Below are positions 8,671-17,927 of a DNA stretch of 64,000 bases, piece after piece. The translations under genes were made by a program, and so were the position numbers. The notes under the pieces are model-generated. The model had not been told where the DNA came from, did no database searches, and worked only from the letters and a program-made list of their open reading frames with translations. The stretch comes from Pedobacter sp. Leaf176. GTDB taxonomy: Bacteria; Bacteroidota; Bacteroidia; Sphingobacteriales; Sphingobacteriaceae. Numbering within the stretch: the first letter of the stretch is position 1; each line of letters opens with the position of its first letter. The stretch spans positions 124,001-188,000 of the forward strand of contig NZ_LMPD01000004.1 of NCBI RefSeq assembly GCF_001424305.1, written 5' to 3'.

Positions 8671-8706
8671 AAATATGCCTCAGTTTTTGTAACTTGAGGC
8701 ATATTT
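8671..8706 (+). terminator. Hairpin after dcd / before first plug protein
   Basis: A perfect 12-bp stem (AAATATGCCTCA with its complement, 8671-8682 and 8695-8706), a 12-base loop and a weak T-rich tail. It could end dcd transcription. A related hairpin precedes the next paralog (11449-11481), so it may instead be part of the leader of these genes. Confidence 0.6.
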
Positions 8707-8721
8707 ATTTACACACATCAA

Positions 8722-11412
8722 ATGAAAATCAAAATTTCGCTTGCTCTAAGTTTTCTGGCTGTGCTCATAGGTTTCGCAGCTTTCAGGATTGATGACGATC
8801 CTTTTTCACAAATCATTAAAAAACTCGACGAGTATACCACCAAATTTCAACAGGAAAAAGTATATCTGCATTTGGATAAACCATATTATGCCATTGGTGA
8901 TGATATCTGGTTTAAGGCCTACATAGTAAATAATAAAACACAGGCACCTTCCGAAATAAGCAAAATTCTTTACGTGGAATTAATCAACGAAAAAGATTCG
9001 TTAAAAAAGTTAATTAAACTGCCCGTTATGGGCGGAATAACGTGGGGGGATTTTAAACTAGCCGATTCATTAGGTGAAGGAAATTACAGAATCAGAGCCT
9101 ATACAAATTATATGCGAAACTTCAGTACCGATTTCTTCTTTGATAAAACGATAAAAATTGGAAACAGTTGGGCTAACAAAGTTTTTACTTTTACTGACTA
9201 TAAATTCAGCACGGAAAATAACTTAGAAACCGTAACGGCAACCATTCATTTTGAAGATAAAAATGGTGTAGCTTACAAAGAAAATGAAGTTAGTTATGAA
9301 ACTCAACTGGATTTTAAAACTGTAGCAAAAGGGAAAACTAAAACAAATTTAAATGGTGATGCCGTAATTCGTTTTACCAATAGTCAATCTTTCGTAAACA
9401 AGAAAGGAAGGATTGTGGCGACCATTACGCTGGATAACAAACAAAAAATTGTAAAGTCAATTCCCATTACTTCAACCAGCAAAGATGTAGATGTGCAGTT
9501 TTTGCCTGAAGGCGGAACATTTGTAGAGGAACTACCTCAGAAAATTGCAATTAAAGCAGTAAACGGATCCGGAAATGGAGAAGATATTACAGGTAAAATT
9601 GTTGATGACAGCGGAGCAGAAGTCTTGAAAATAGAAACGACTTATCTGGGTATGGGTAACTTTACATTAAATACCCAACCAGGTAAGACTTATACTGCCA
9701 AAATCAATTTTAAAGATGGTTCTGAAAAGGATTTTAAACTTCCCATAGCTCAAAAAAGCGGTTATGCGCTGGCCGTAAATAATTTAGATACAGGTAAAGT
9801 TGTAGTTAAGCTTATGGCAAGTGCAAGCTTAACTAACGGCGATGAGTTACGGATTGTTGCCCAGCAAGCTGGAAATGTATATTACGTTTCTAAGGCAAAA
9901 ATCGATAAACAAGTATTGTCGGCCACAATTCCCAGAAATAAACTGCCATCCGGAATTATACAATTTACATTATTCTCGTCGACTAATCAGCCTGTTGCTG
10001 AACGATTGATTTTTAATAAAAATAAAGCAGATGTAATAGACGTAAAATTAAACGCTTCTGGCGCATCAGGCTCAAGAAAAGGAAAATCGAGTTTTACATT
10101 CGATGCATCAAATAACAATAAACCTGTACTTGGGAGTTTTTCCGTTTCAGTAACAAATGCAACCAAAGTAGTGCCCGATGAAGATAATGAAAGTAACATT
10201 TTATCTAGTTTATGGTTGACGTCTGATTTAACCGGGCATGTCGAAAAACCTAACCATTATTTCCTGAACAATGATTTAAAAACTACTCGCGAACTTGATG
10301 ACCTGATGTTAACGCAAGGCTGGAGAAGATTTTTGTGGAAAAATGTCATTAGCGGTGTCGGACCGACATTGACATACAAGGCGGAACAATCAACATCAAT
10401 CAGTGGAACAGTTACTAAAGGCGGAAAGCCTGTTCCTAACGGTAAAGTAATGCTAATGTCTACCAAAGGTGGTTTATTTGTTATGGATACCGTAACAAAT
10501 GCTGACGGGAAATTTAATTTCGATAACCTTGTATTCAATGATAGTACAAAATTTGTGGTTCAGGCAAGAACAAAGGCAGAAAGAAAATTCGTAGAAATCA
10601 AAATAGATGTTGTGCCTTACCAGATCGTAACTAAAAATAAAAATAGTGCAGACATAGAAGTAAACGTTAACAACGTTTTAATGAAGTACATTAAAGAAAG
10701 CGATAATTATTTTAATGAAATGATGCGGCTAGGACTTTTGGAAAGGACCATCAAACTTGACGAGGTGGTTGTAACTGAAAAAAGAAATCCAATAAAAAAT
10801 TCATCAAACTTAAACGGAGCGGGGAATGCGGATTATGTTCTGACGGATAAAGATTTATCTAACTGTGTTCAACTTTCCCAGTGTTTAAATGGTCGTATTC
10901 CCTTTGTAATATTTAGAGCCGGCATTCCTTATTCCACTCGAAGTCCGAATACGCCAATGTCAGTTATTTTGGATGGAATGCAAGTTGAACCTGAATTTTT
11001 AGATAATTTAAATGCCCAGGATATTGAGACAATTGAAGTTTTAAGATCGATTGGTAACACTGCGATTTACGGAAGCCGGGGAGCAGGTGGTGTGTTGGTA
11101 ATTACAACCAAACGCGGAGGTGGTACAGCATCTTATAATAACTATGCGCCAGGTGTGGTCGTCGTAAATCAAAAGGGATTTTCAGTTTCCCGAGAGTTTT
11201 ATTCGCCAAAATATGATTCGCAAACAACCAGCAGCAAAGGAGATTACCGAAGTACAATATATTGGAATCCACAGGTTGTTGCTGTCGAAAATGGCCAAGC
11301 GAATTTTGATTTTTACAATGCGGATGAGGCTGGAACTTACCGCGTGGTAATAGAAGGAATAGATGCTGAAGGCCATTTAGCAAGAAAGATATTCACTTTT
11401 GATGTAAAATAA
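8722..11412 (+). CDS. MG2-domain protein with TonB plug, no barrel (copy 1)
   Basis: An 896-residue secreted protein with a hydrophobic signal sequence (residues 1-20). Next is a macroglobulin MG2-like domain (KVYLHLDKPYYAIGDDIWFKAY, about 46-67, onward) and further beta-sandwich repeats. A carboxypeptidase-regulatory-like domain (SISGTVTKGGKPVPNGKVMLM, about 560 on) leads to a TonB-receptor plug domain (EVVVTEK through AIYGSRGAGGVLVITTKRGG, about 675-795) and a short C-terminal beta domain ending in FDVK. No outer-membrane barrel follows. The plug suggests contact with outer-membrane transport machinery, but the function is unknown. The following gene is a full-length paralog. Confidence 0.8.
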   Translation: MKIKISLALSFLAVLIGFAAFRIDDDPFSQIIKKLDEYTTKFQQEKVYLHLDKPYYAIGDDIWFKAYIVNNKTQAPSEISKILYVELINEKDSLKKLIKLPVMGGITWGDFKLADSLGEGNYRIRAYTNYMRNFSTDFFFDKTIKIGNSWANKVFTFTDYKFSTENNLETVTATIHFEDKNGVAYKENEVSYETQLDFKTVAKGKTKTNLNGDAVIRFTNSQSFVNKKGRIVATITLDNKQKIVKSIPITSTSKDVDVQFLPEGGTFVEELPQKIAIKAVNGSGNGEDITGKIVDDSGAEVLKIETTYLGMGNFTLNTQPGKTYTAKINFKDGSEKDFKLPIAQKSGYALAVNNLDTGKVVVKLMASASLTNGDELRIVAQQAGNVYYVSKAKIDKQVLSATIPRNKLPSGIIQFTLFSSTNQPVAERLIFNKNKADVIDVKLNASGASGSRKGKSSFTFDASNNNKPVLGSFSVSVTNATKVVPDEDNESNILSSLWLTSDLTGHVEKPNHYFLNNDLKTTRELDDLMLTQGWRRFLWKNVISGVGPTLTYKAEQSTSISGTVTKGGKPVPNGKVMLMSTKGGLFVMDTVTNADGKFNFDNLVFNDSTKFVVQARTKAERKFVEIKIDVVPYQIVTKNKNSADIEVNVNNVLMKYIKESDNYFNEMMRLGLLERTIKLDEVVVTEKRNPIKNSSNLNGAGNADYVLTDKDLSNCVQLSQCLNGRIPFVIFRAGIPYSTRSPNTPMSVILDGMQVEPEFLDNLNAQDIETIEVLRSIGNTAIYGSRGAGGVLVITTKRGGGTASYNNYAPGVVVVNQKGFSVSREFYSPKYDSQTTSSKGDYRSTIYWNPQVVAVENGQANFDFYNADEAGTYRVVIEGIDAEGHLARKIFTFDVK

Positions 11413-11448
11413 TCATTATAATAACCAGATTTTTTTGAAGTAACTGAT

Positions 11449-11481
11449 ATATGCCTCTTGTTTTATTAACTTGAGGCATAT
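11449..11481 (+). terminator. Hairpin between the two plug-protein genes
   Basis: A 9-bp stem (ATATGCCTC and GAGGCATAT) with a 15-base loop, followed by T-rich sequence. It matches the hairpin before the upstream paralog in stem sequence and in distance from the start codon (about 15-20 bases), so it was probably duplicated with the gene. It could act as a terminator or a leader element. Confidence 0.55.
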
Positions 11482-11501
11482 TCATTTAAATCTAACCTCT
11501 T

Positions 11502-14189
11502 ATGAAAAATCTAATTGCTCGCCTTGTTTTATTCTTAATTTTAATTACAACCGTCTTTGCTTTTAAAATCGACGACGATCCTTTCGCTGCAATGCTTAAA
11601 AAGCTTACCGATTATGCAGCCAATAACCCGCACGAAAAAGTATACCTGCATTTAGACAAGCCTTATTATGCTGTCGGTGATGACATCTGGTTTAAGGCCT
11701 ATGCCACAAATACAACCGTTAAAGGCCTTTCTTTGATGAGTAAAATCATGTGTGTAGAATTGATTAACGAAAAAGATTCCTTGACCAGGCAATTAAAGCT
11801 GCCGCTGATGAACGGTGTTAGCTGGGGTAACATTAAAATTGCCGATAGTCTTTTAGAGGGTAACTATAGAATTCGCGCCTATACCAATTATATGAGAAAT
11901 TTTGGAACAGAATTTTTCTATGACAAGACCATAAAAGTGGGCAACAGCATTTCTAACAGGGTCTTTACCAAAACCAGCTATCAATTTATCAAAGAAGCTA
12001 ATGTAAATAATATAGCAGCAACCATACATTTTGAAGATAAGAATGGACTACCGTATCGTGAGGATGATATCAGTTATGAAATTCAGATTGATAATAAAAC
12101 TCAAACAAGAGGAAAAGCCAAAACAGATTTAAATGGCAATGCTAAAATACTTTTTGCAGGTAATCAGTTCAATAAACAGGGTGTAATTTTAGCCACTTTA
12201 CAACTTCCTGACAAGATAAAGGTCGTAAAATCCATACCAATACTTTCAACTTCCAATCAAGTTGACGTTCAGTTTTTGCCGGAAAGCGGCGTATTGTTAG
12301 AAGATTTACCACAAAAAATTGCTATAAAAGCAGTTAATTCATATGGTAAAGGCGAAGATGTAACGGGTTCCATTTTGGATGATAGCGGCAAAGTAATTAC
12401 AACTTTTAAAACTGAATATTTAGGCATGGGAAGTTTTATAACCAACATGCAGCCAGGTAAAATATATCATGCTCTTATTAAGTTTAAAGACGGCTCGGAA
12501 AAGGAATTCAAATTTCCTCAGGCTAGGAAAAAAGGGTATGCAATATCGGTTGAAAATGTAAGTAACGACCAAGTTAAAGTGAAATTATTTGCTACTGAGG
12601 ATGCTATAAATGGTGAAGAACTTAAAATTGTTGCACAGCAAAACGGCATTATCTACCATGTTTCCCAGGCAAAGCTAACAAAGCAGCTGTTTACAAGTTC
12701 TATTGATAGAAATAAATTGCCGATTGGTATTGTTCAGTTTACATTGTTTTCTGGTGATAATCAACCCGTGGCTGAGCGTATGATTTTTATCAAGAACCCA
12801 AACAGACAGGTTCATATTGAACTTAAATCTGATTCTGTTTCCCTTAAGAAGAAAAGCAGGTCTGTTTTCGCTTTTAATGCTTCAACAGATCAAAAACCAG
12901 CCATTGGTAGCTTTTCTGTATCGGTGGTAAATGTATCTAAAGTAACACCGGATGAGGAAAATGAAAGCAACATCCTAAGTAATTTTCTGCTTACTTCAGA
13001 TCTCAAAGGTTACGTCGAAAACCCAAATCATTATTTTCTTATGGACGACGCCAAAACCAATAGAGAATTGGATAACCTGATGCTAACGCAAGGATGGAGT
13101 CGATTTGTTTGGAAAGATGTAACCAGTAATGTTTTGCCAAAAATTACCTATTCACCTGAGCAATCATTGAGCATAAGCGGAACCATCACTAAAAGAGGCA
13201 AACCCGTTGCCGGCGGCAAAGTAATGTTAATGGCAAAAGAATCGAAAGGTTTTGTACTCGATACCATTACCGATGCAAATGGCCGTTTTAGATTTGATAA
13301 TTTGTTATTTAAAGACAGCACCAAATTTGTTCTGCAGGCAAGAACAAAAAATAATGATAAAAATGTGAATATCATTTTAGATCAATTCCCTAACCAGCTT
13401 ATCACAACCAGTAAAAATCTTGCGGATGTTGAAGTGAACGTAAATGACGTTATTATGCCCTATATCAAGGCTAACGACAGCTATTTTGATGAAATGAGGC
13501 GTCTAGGCTTATTGGAAAAAAGCATTAAATTAAACGAAGTAAATATAGCTGGCAAAAAGAATGTGGTACCCAACTCTTCAAATTATAATGGTCCGGGTAT
13601 GGCAGATTATATATTGCCTGGCGATAAAATAAAAAATTGCGTTAACTGGGATTGTGTTTGGCGTCAAATACCTGGCGTTATATCGAAAAAGGAGGTGCCT
13701 AGTTTAATACGGGGTGCATTCGGTTCAGTGAATCTATCAGCAACGCCAATGCTATATGTTATTGACGGTATCTACCCTGCGGTATTAGATGGATTAATGC
13801 CAGCAGATATTGAAAGTATAGAGCTTTTAAAAACGGTTGCACTGACAACGATTTACGGCTTAGATGCTAGTGGAGGCGTACTTGTAATTACAACCAAAAA
13901 GGGTGTCAGCGATAAATATCAGGCTGAAGGCATGCTTAGTCTAAATCCCAAAGGGATTTCTATCGCTAAAATATTTTATGTGCCCAAATATGACAATCCT
14001 GACCAATTGGACATAAATGATACAAGAAGTACCGTGTATTGGAATCCTGAAATAATTACTGATGATAAAGGTAACGGAACATTCGAATTTTATAATGCTA
14101 ATGAAGCCGGGGATTATAGAATGATAATAGAAGGCATTGATTTATCTGGTCAATTGGCAAGAAAGGTTTACACTTATAGTGTTAAATAG
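11502..14189 (+). CDS. MG2-domain protein with TonB plug, no barrel (copy 2)
   Basis: An 895-residue tandem paralog of the upstream gene, with the same order: signal sequence, MG2-type domain (KVYLHLDKPYYAVGDDIWFKAY), macroglobulin-like beta domains, carboxypeptidase-regulatory domain (SISGTITKRGKPVAGGKVMLM), plug and a C-terminal beta domain. The two align without large gaps. The plug part has diverged most: the region from NCVNWDCVWRQIPG to the DGIYPAVLDGL stretch differs from copy 1, while the GGVLVITTK end is kept. This suggests different partners or ligands on a shared scaffold. Function is unknown. Confidence 0.8.
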   Translation: MKNLIARLVLFLILITTVFAFKIDDDPFAAMLKKLTDYAANNPHEKVYLHLDKPYYAVGDDIWFKAYATNTTVKGLSLMSKIMCVELINEKDSLTRQLKLPLMNGVSWGNIKIADSLLEGNYRIRAYTNYMRNFGTEFFYDKTIKVGNSISNRVFTKTSYQFIKEANVNNIAATIHFEDKNGLPYREDDISYEIQIDNKTQTRGKAKTDLNGNAKILFAGNQFNKQGVILATLQLPDKIKVVKSIPILSTSNQVDVQFLPESGVLLEDLPQKIAIKAVNSYGKGEDVTGSILDDSGKVITTFKTEYLGMGSFITNMQPGKIYHALIKFKDGSEKEFKFPQARKKGYAISVENVSNDQVKVKLFATEDAINGEELKIVAQQNGIIYHVSQAKLTKQLFTSSIDRNKLPIGIVQFTLFSGDNQPVAERMIFIKNPNRQVHIELKSDSVSLKKKSRSVFAFNASTDQKPAIGSFSVSVVNVSKVTPDEENESNILSNFLLTSDLKGYVENPNHYFLMDDAKTNRELDNLMLTQGWSRFVWKDVTSNVLPKITYSPEQSLSISGTITKRGKPVAGGKVMLMAKESKGFVLDTITDANGRFRFDNLLFKDSTKFVLQARTKNNDKNVNIILDQFPNQLITTSKNLADVEVNVNDVIMPYIKANDSYFDEMRRLGLLEKSIKLNEVNIAGKKNVVPNSSNYNGPGMADYILPGDKIKNCVNWDCVWRQIPGVISKKEVPSLIRGAFGSVNLSATPMLYVIDGIYPAVLDGLMPADIESIELLKTVALTTIYGLDASGGVLVITTKKGVSDKYQAEGMLSLNPKGISIAKIFYVPKYDNPDQLDINDTRSTVYWNPEIITDDKGNGTFEFYNANEAGDYRMIIEGIDLSGQLARKVYTYSVK

Positions 14190-14271
14190 GAAAAAATAAA
14201 TAAATTTGAATTAGTATGCATGCATAACTATTGTGCTTGTTATTCCATACTCAAACTAGAAACTATTTAAC

Positions 14272-15033
14272 ATGAATACGATAAAAGTTAGTGTTACTGG
14301 ACGATTGGCTACCATAACTTTAGCCAGGGGAAAATCGAACGCATTAAACCGCGAGTTGATTGCTGAGCTAGATGATATGCTGAAAAATATTGCTTCTGAT
14401 GATAATATTGGAGGCGTTATTTTAACGGGTTCAGCACCATTTTTTTCTGCAGGTTTAGATTTAATAGAGCTTTACAACTATAATGAAGAAGAAGCCAGGT
14501 CTTTCTGGAAGTTATTCTTGGCGTTTACGGCTAACCTGGTTTCGTTCAGAAAACCAATAGTTGCTGCAATCAGTGGACATAGTCCGGCAGGTGGTTGTGT
14601 AATGGCTCTGGCTTGCGATTACCGCGTGATGGCAGAAGGTCAATATATTATTGGTTTGAATGAAGTTCCGGTTGGAATCATCGTTCCAAACAGTATTTTC
14701 CAACTCTATTCTTTTTGGATTGGTAAGGCCGAAGCGACACAAAGTTTGCTTACCGGAAAGTTATACAATCCTGATGAGGCTTTAAAAGTTGGTTTAATCG
14801 ATGAATTGGTTAAAGGAGAAAGTTTGCTCACAGCTGCAGAGCGGAAAATTAAAAAGTTTATGGAGCTAGAAAGCAACACCTGGTCGCAAAGTAAATTAAA
14901 TATTCGTCAGGAATTAATTGCTGCTGTAAGTGCAGATCAGTCGGCTACGCTCGATAAGATGCTTGAGCAGTGGTGGTCGCCAGCTACACGTCATATTTTA
15001 AAAACCATTTTGGAAAACCTTCAAAGAAAGTAA
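14272..15033 (+). CDS. Enoyl-CoA hydratase/isomerase family protein
   Basis: A 253-residue crotonase-fold protein. The oxyanion-hole segments SAPFFSAGLDL (about 54-64) and GHSPAGGCVMALACDYRVM (102-120) are intact. A glutamate sits at the usual catalytic position in LNEVPVGI (about residue 131). It probably hydrates or isomerises enoyl-CoA thioesters in fatty-acid breakdown. It lies directly before a dienoyl-CoA-reductase-like SDR on the same strand (79-base gap), which supports a shared lipid-oxidation role. The exact substrate cannot be named. Confidence 0.88.
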   Translation: MNTIKVSVTGRLATITLARGKSNALNRELIAELDDMLKNIASDDNIGGVILTGSAPFFSAGLDLIELYNYNEEEARSFWKLFLAFTANLVSFRKPIVAAISGHSPAGGCVMALACDYRVMAEGQYIIGLNEVPVGIIVPNSIFQLYSFWIGKAEATQSLLTGKLYNPDEALKVGLIDELVKGESLLTAAERKIKKFMELESNTWSQSKLNIRQELIAAVSADQSATLDKMLEQWWSPATRHILKTILENLQRK

Positions 15034-15112
15034 TGTTCACCGTTAACAATTTCAGTTTTCAGTGGACCTACTCCAATAATTAATCAATTACCATTCAAAA
15101 TCGCCAGATACT
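15034..15112. repeat. Degenerate intergenic repeat
   Basis: The spacer contains ttaacaatttcagttttcagtg, related to the repeat at 171-226, and otherwise low-complexity A/T sequence. No promoter box of the TAnnTTTG type is evident, so the SDR gene may be read through from the hydratase gene. Confidence 0.3.
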
Positions 15113-15994
15113 ATGTTCGCCTTCAATCAACCAATGCTTAGAGACGGTGCCCTGGAAGGCAAAACCATTGTCGTTACCGGAGGTGGAACCGGCTTGGGAA
15201 AAGCTATGGGTATTTACTTTTTAAAGTTAGGTGCAAACCTTGTAATTACCAGTCGTAAGCAGGATGTTTTACAAAAAACTGCTGATGAAATGGAGGAAAA
15301 AACCGGTGGAAAGGTCCTTGCAGTCGCCTGTGATGTACGCGAAGTAGAACAGGTTGAAAATGTGCTTGCTAAAACAATCGAAAGGTTTGGGCAGGTTGAT
15401 GTGCTTTTAAATAACGCTGCAGGTAACTTTATATCACCAACAGAGCGGTTATCAGCCAATGCATTTTCCTCAATTATCGATATTGTTCTCAAAGGAACAG
15501 TGAATTGTACGCTTGCTTTCGGCAAACACTGGATAAAAGAAAAACAAAGGGCAACAGTTTTAAACATCGTTACAACTTACGCTTTTACCGGATCAGCTTA
15601 TGTAGTGCCATCAGCCTGTGCAAAAGGGGGCGTTTTGGCCTTAACCCGATCGCTTGCCGTTGAGTGGGGTAAATACGGTATCCGTACAAACGCAATTGCG
15701 CCAGGTCCATTTCCAACAAAAGGCGCCTGGGAAAGGCTTTTGCCCGGAGATTTGGCAAAAAAATTTGATTTCAAGAATCGTGTACCCCTAAAAAGAGTTG
15801 GCGAACATCAGGAACTCGCCAATCTGGCTGCATTTTTAGTAAGCGATTTTTCGGGTTACATCAATGGGGAAATCGTTACTATTGACGGGGGAGAATGGTT
15901 GCAAGGTGCTGGGCAAATGAACGGGTTAGAAGCAATTCCCAGCGAGATGTGGGATATGTTGGAACAAATGACAAGAAGCGCAAAAGGTAGCTAA
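15113..15994 (+). CDS. SDR oxidoreductase, 2,4-dienoyl-CoA reductase type
   Basis: A 293-residue short-chain dehydrogenase. The cofactor motif is TGGGTGLG (22-29), NNAAGNF is the NNAG-like motif (about 99-105), and IAPGPFPTKGAWERL is the substrate loop. The usual YxxxK is replaced by SACAK in YVVPSACAKGGVLALTRSLAVEWG. That is normal for the dienoyl-CoA reductase (DECR) branch, where the tyrosine sits elsewhere and Ser/Lys remain, so this is not a broken enzyme. It would reduce 2,4-dienoyl-CoA with NADPH during unsaturated fatty-acid oxidation. It follows the enoyl-CoA hydratase gene. Confidence 0.85.
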   Translation: MFAFNQPMLRDGALEGKTIVVTGGGTGLGKAMGIYFLKLGANLVITSRKQDVLQKTADEMEEKTGGKVLAVACDVREVEQVENVLAKTIERFGQVDVLLNNAAGNFISPTERLSANAFSSIIDIVLKGTVNCTLAFGKHWIKEKQRATVLNIVTTYAFTGSAYVVPSACAKGGVLALTRSLAVEWGKYGIRTNAIAPGPFPTKGAWERLLPGDLAKKFDFKNRVPLKRVGEHQELANLAAFLVSDFSGYINGEIVTIDGGEWLQGAGQMNGLEAIPSEMWDMLEQMTRSAKGS

Positions 15995-16054
15995 ACCTTG
16001 ATGTCTTGCGACTTGATACTCGCTACTTTATAGTAAAATATTATCTTTGCCCAT
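15995..16054. repeat. Degenerate TTGATACT-type intergenic repeat plus purD -7 box
   Basis: Bases about 15,998-16,030 read as imperfect repeats of CTTGATnCT/CTTGCGACTTGATACTCG. This is followed by TATCTTTG at 16042-16049, a match to the Bacteroidota TAnnTTTG -7 box that ends 5 bases before the purD ATG. No well-spaced -33 TTG is seen. Confidence 0.4.
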
Positions 16055-17326
16055 ATGAATATCTTATTATTAGGTTCAGGTGGCAGGGAAAGTGCATTCG
16101 CCTGGAAAATAAGCCAGTCTCCGCTATGTCATAAATTAATTATTGCTCCCGGAAATGGTGGTACAGGCGCTTTTGGTACCAACATCAACATCAATGTAAA
16201 CGATTTTGATTCCATCAGGAAAATTGTCCTTGCTGAGAACATTGAAATGGTTGTTGTCGGTCCTGAAGAACCCTTAGTAAACGGCATTCACGATTTTTTC
16301 CTGGCGGATAAGGCTATTGCGCATATTCCTGTAATTGGACCAAAAAAAGAAGGTGCAATTTTAGAAGGCAGCAAAGATTTTTCTAAACAATTTATGGAAC
16401 GCCACGGTATTCCAACAGCGGCTTCGAAATCTTTTACACCAGAAACTTTGGAAGATGGCTTGGCTTACCTTCAAACGCACGCACTTCCAGTTGTTTTAAA
16501 AGCCGATGGTTTGGCAGCAGGTAAAGGTGTTTTAATTTGCACAGAAACCATTGAAGCTCAGGAAGAATTAAAACTGATGCTTGGAGGTAAATTTGGTGCT
16601 GCAGGTACAACTGTAGTCATCGAAGAATTTCTAAGTGGGATAGAACTCTCAGTTTTTGTTTTAACTGATGGCGAGAATTACATAACACTTCCATCGGCTA
16701 AAGACTATAAAAGAATCGGACAGGGCGATACCGGGTTAAATACCGGCGGCATGGGCTCAATTTCACCAGTCCCGTTTGCGACACCAAAGTTTCTGGCAAA
16801 AGTTCAAGAAAGAATTATTAAACCTACTGTAGATGGTTTAAAAAAGGACAATATTAATTATACAGGCTTCATCTTTTTTGGACTGATAAAGGTTGGTGAA
16901 GAGCCTTATGTAATTGAATACAACGCGCGTATGGGCGATCCGGAAACGGAAAGTGTAATTCCCAGGATTGAAAATGACCTGGTAGAATTGTTTATCGCGA
17001 CGGCAAACAAGCAACTTAATCAGGTAAATTTGGTTATTTCTGATCAAACCGCGGCTACAGTAATGATTGTTGCTGGGGGTTATCCGGGTGAATATCTAAA
17101 AGGGAAAGCCATTTCAGGTATAGAAAACCTTCGCCATTCCAACGCATTCCATGCAGGTACTTTACTTGAGAACGATATTGTTAAAACCAATGGAGGTCGT
17201 GTTATCGCTATTACCAGTTTACAAAAGGATATGTTTACAGCATTACAATGTGCAACAGCTGATGCCGGTAGAATTTATTTTGATGGTAAATATTTCAGGG
17301 AAGATATTGGTTTCGATCTAATTTAA
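16055..17326 (+). CDS. purD: Phosphoribosylamine--glycine ligase
   Basis: A 423-residue GAR synthetase, the second step of purine synthesis: it joins glycine to phosphoribosylamine with ATP. The N-terminal MNILLLGSGGRESAFAWKI is diagnostic. The ATP-grasp core shows VLKADGLAAGKGVLI (about 146-160), EEFLSGIELSVF, TGGMGSISP and the metal-binding YNARMGDPETE (about 289-299). Length and motifs are normal. It is transcribed alone, then the SMI1/KNR4 gene follows after 17 bases. A -7 box lies almost at the start codon, so the message may be leaderless. Confidence 0.97.
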   Translation: MNILLLGSGGRESAFAWKISQSPLCHKLIIAPGNGGTGAFGTNININVNDFDSIRKIVLAENIEMVVVGPEEPLVNGIHDFFLADKAIAHIPVIGPKKEGAILEGSKDFSKQFMERHGIPTAASKSFTPETLEDGLAYLQTHALPVVLKADGLAAGKGVLICTETIEAQEELKLMLGGKFGAAGTTVVIEEFLSGIELSVFVLTDGENYITLPSAKDYKRIGQGDTGLNTGGMGSISPVPFATPKFLAKVQERIIKPTVDGLKKDNINYTGFIFFGLIKVGEEPYVIEYNARMGDPETESVIPRIENDLVELFIATANKQLNQVNLVISDQTAATVMIVAGGYPGEYLKGKAISGIENLRHSNAFHAGTLLENDIVKTNGGRVIAITSLQKDMFTALQCATADAGRIYFDGKYFREDIGFDLI

Positions 17327-17343
17327 TTTTAAAGCCTGCCAAT

Positions 17344-17850
17344 TTGAAAAAGATACTTAAAAAGATTTCAGAAATAGCCATTAAACAAGGTGAATTTACT
17401 TTTACTGACGAGCAAATGAAGTCTAAATGGTTAGGAAACGAGCCAGCCTCCGCAGCTGAAATAAAACAGCTGGAAGAAAGACTACAAATCACCTTACCAA
17501 AAGATTATAAAGACTTTCTTACAATTACCAACGGCTTTGCCACACCAAATGAAAATATCGAACCATCCTTTGAATCAACGGAATATGTTGGCTTCCTGAA
17601 AGATATCGACCCTGAAGTTATAGAGATTTGGATAAACAATGATGAACTTTTAGATGTCGCAGTTAAACTGGCCCGGAGCATTGTTGTTGGCGGTCGGAAT
17701 GAAGAGCAATATTTTCTCTTAGTTCCGCCATTGTTAGATGGCGGTAAATGGGAATATTGGAAATTTGCCTCCTGGATTCCCGGTGAAGACCCGTATGAAG
17801 GCATGGAAAACTATTTCATCAATGCACTTGATTTCCTAAAGTCGGCATAA
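17344..17850 (+). CDS. SMI1/KNR4 family protein
   Basis: A 168-residue protein with the SMI1/KNR4 (SUKH) fold: GNEPASAAEIKQLEERLQITLPKDYKDFLTITNGF (about 30-64) is the typical signature. It ends with a GKWEYWKFASWIPGEDPYEGM segment. It starts at TTG (MKKILKK); no upstream ATG is in frame. SUKH proteins often act as immunity proteins against polymorphic toxins, but no toxin gene is next to it. The neighbour is purD 17 bases upstream, so it may instead be a house-keeping SUKH protein. Confidence 0.8.
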   Translation: MKKILKKISEIAIKQGEFTFTDEQMKSKWLGNEPASAAEIKQLEERLQITLPKDYKDFLTITNGFATPNENIEPSFESTEYVGFLKDIDPEVIEIWINNDELLDVAVKLARSIVVGGRNEEQYFLLVPPLLDGGKWEYWKFASWIPGEDPYEGMENYFINALDFLKSA

Positions 17851-17860
17851 TAAAATGACA

Positions 17861-17902
17861 AAAAAATTAAAGCCCCGATTTTTATCGGGGCTTTAATTTT
17901 TT
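17861..17902. terminator. Strong bidirectional terminator
   Basis: A perfect 19-bp inverted repeat (core AAAGCCCCGAT / ATCGGGGCTTT) with a TTTT loop and A/T tracts on both arms. It lies between the converging SMI1/KNR4 and TlpA-like genes and can serve both. Confidence 0.93.
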
Positions 17903-17927
17903 AAACGCCTTGAGTGGCAGAAATTAA

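Noticed and set aside
15560..15660. SDR apparently missing its catalytic tyrosine
   Set aside because: SACAK replacing YxxxK is the normal pattern of dienoyl-CoA reductase-type SDRs, where the tyrosine lies elsewhere; it is not a broken enzyme.
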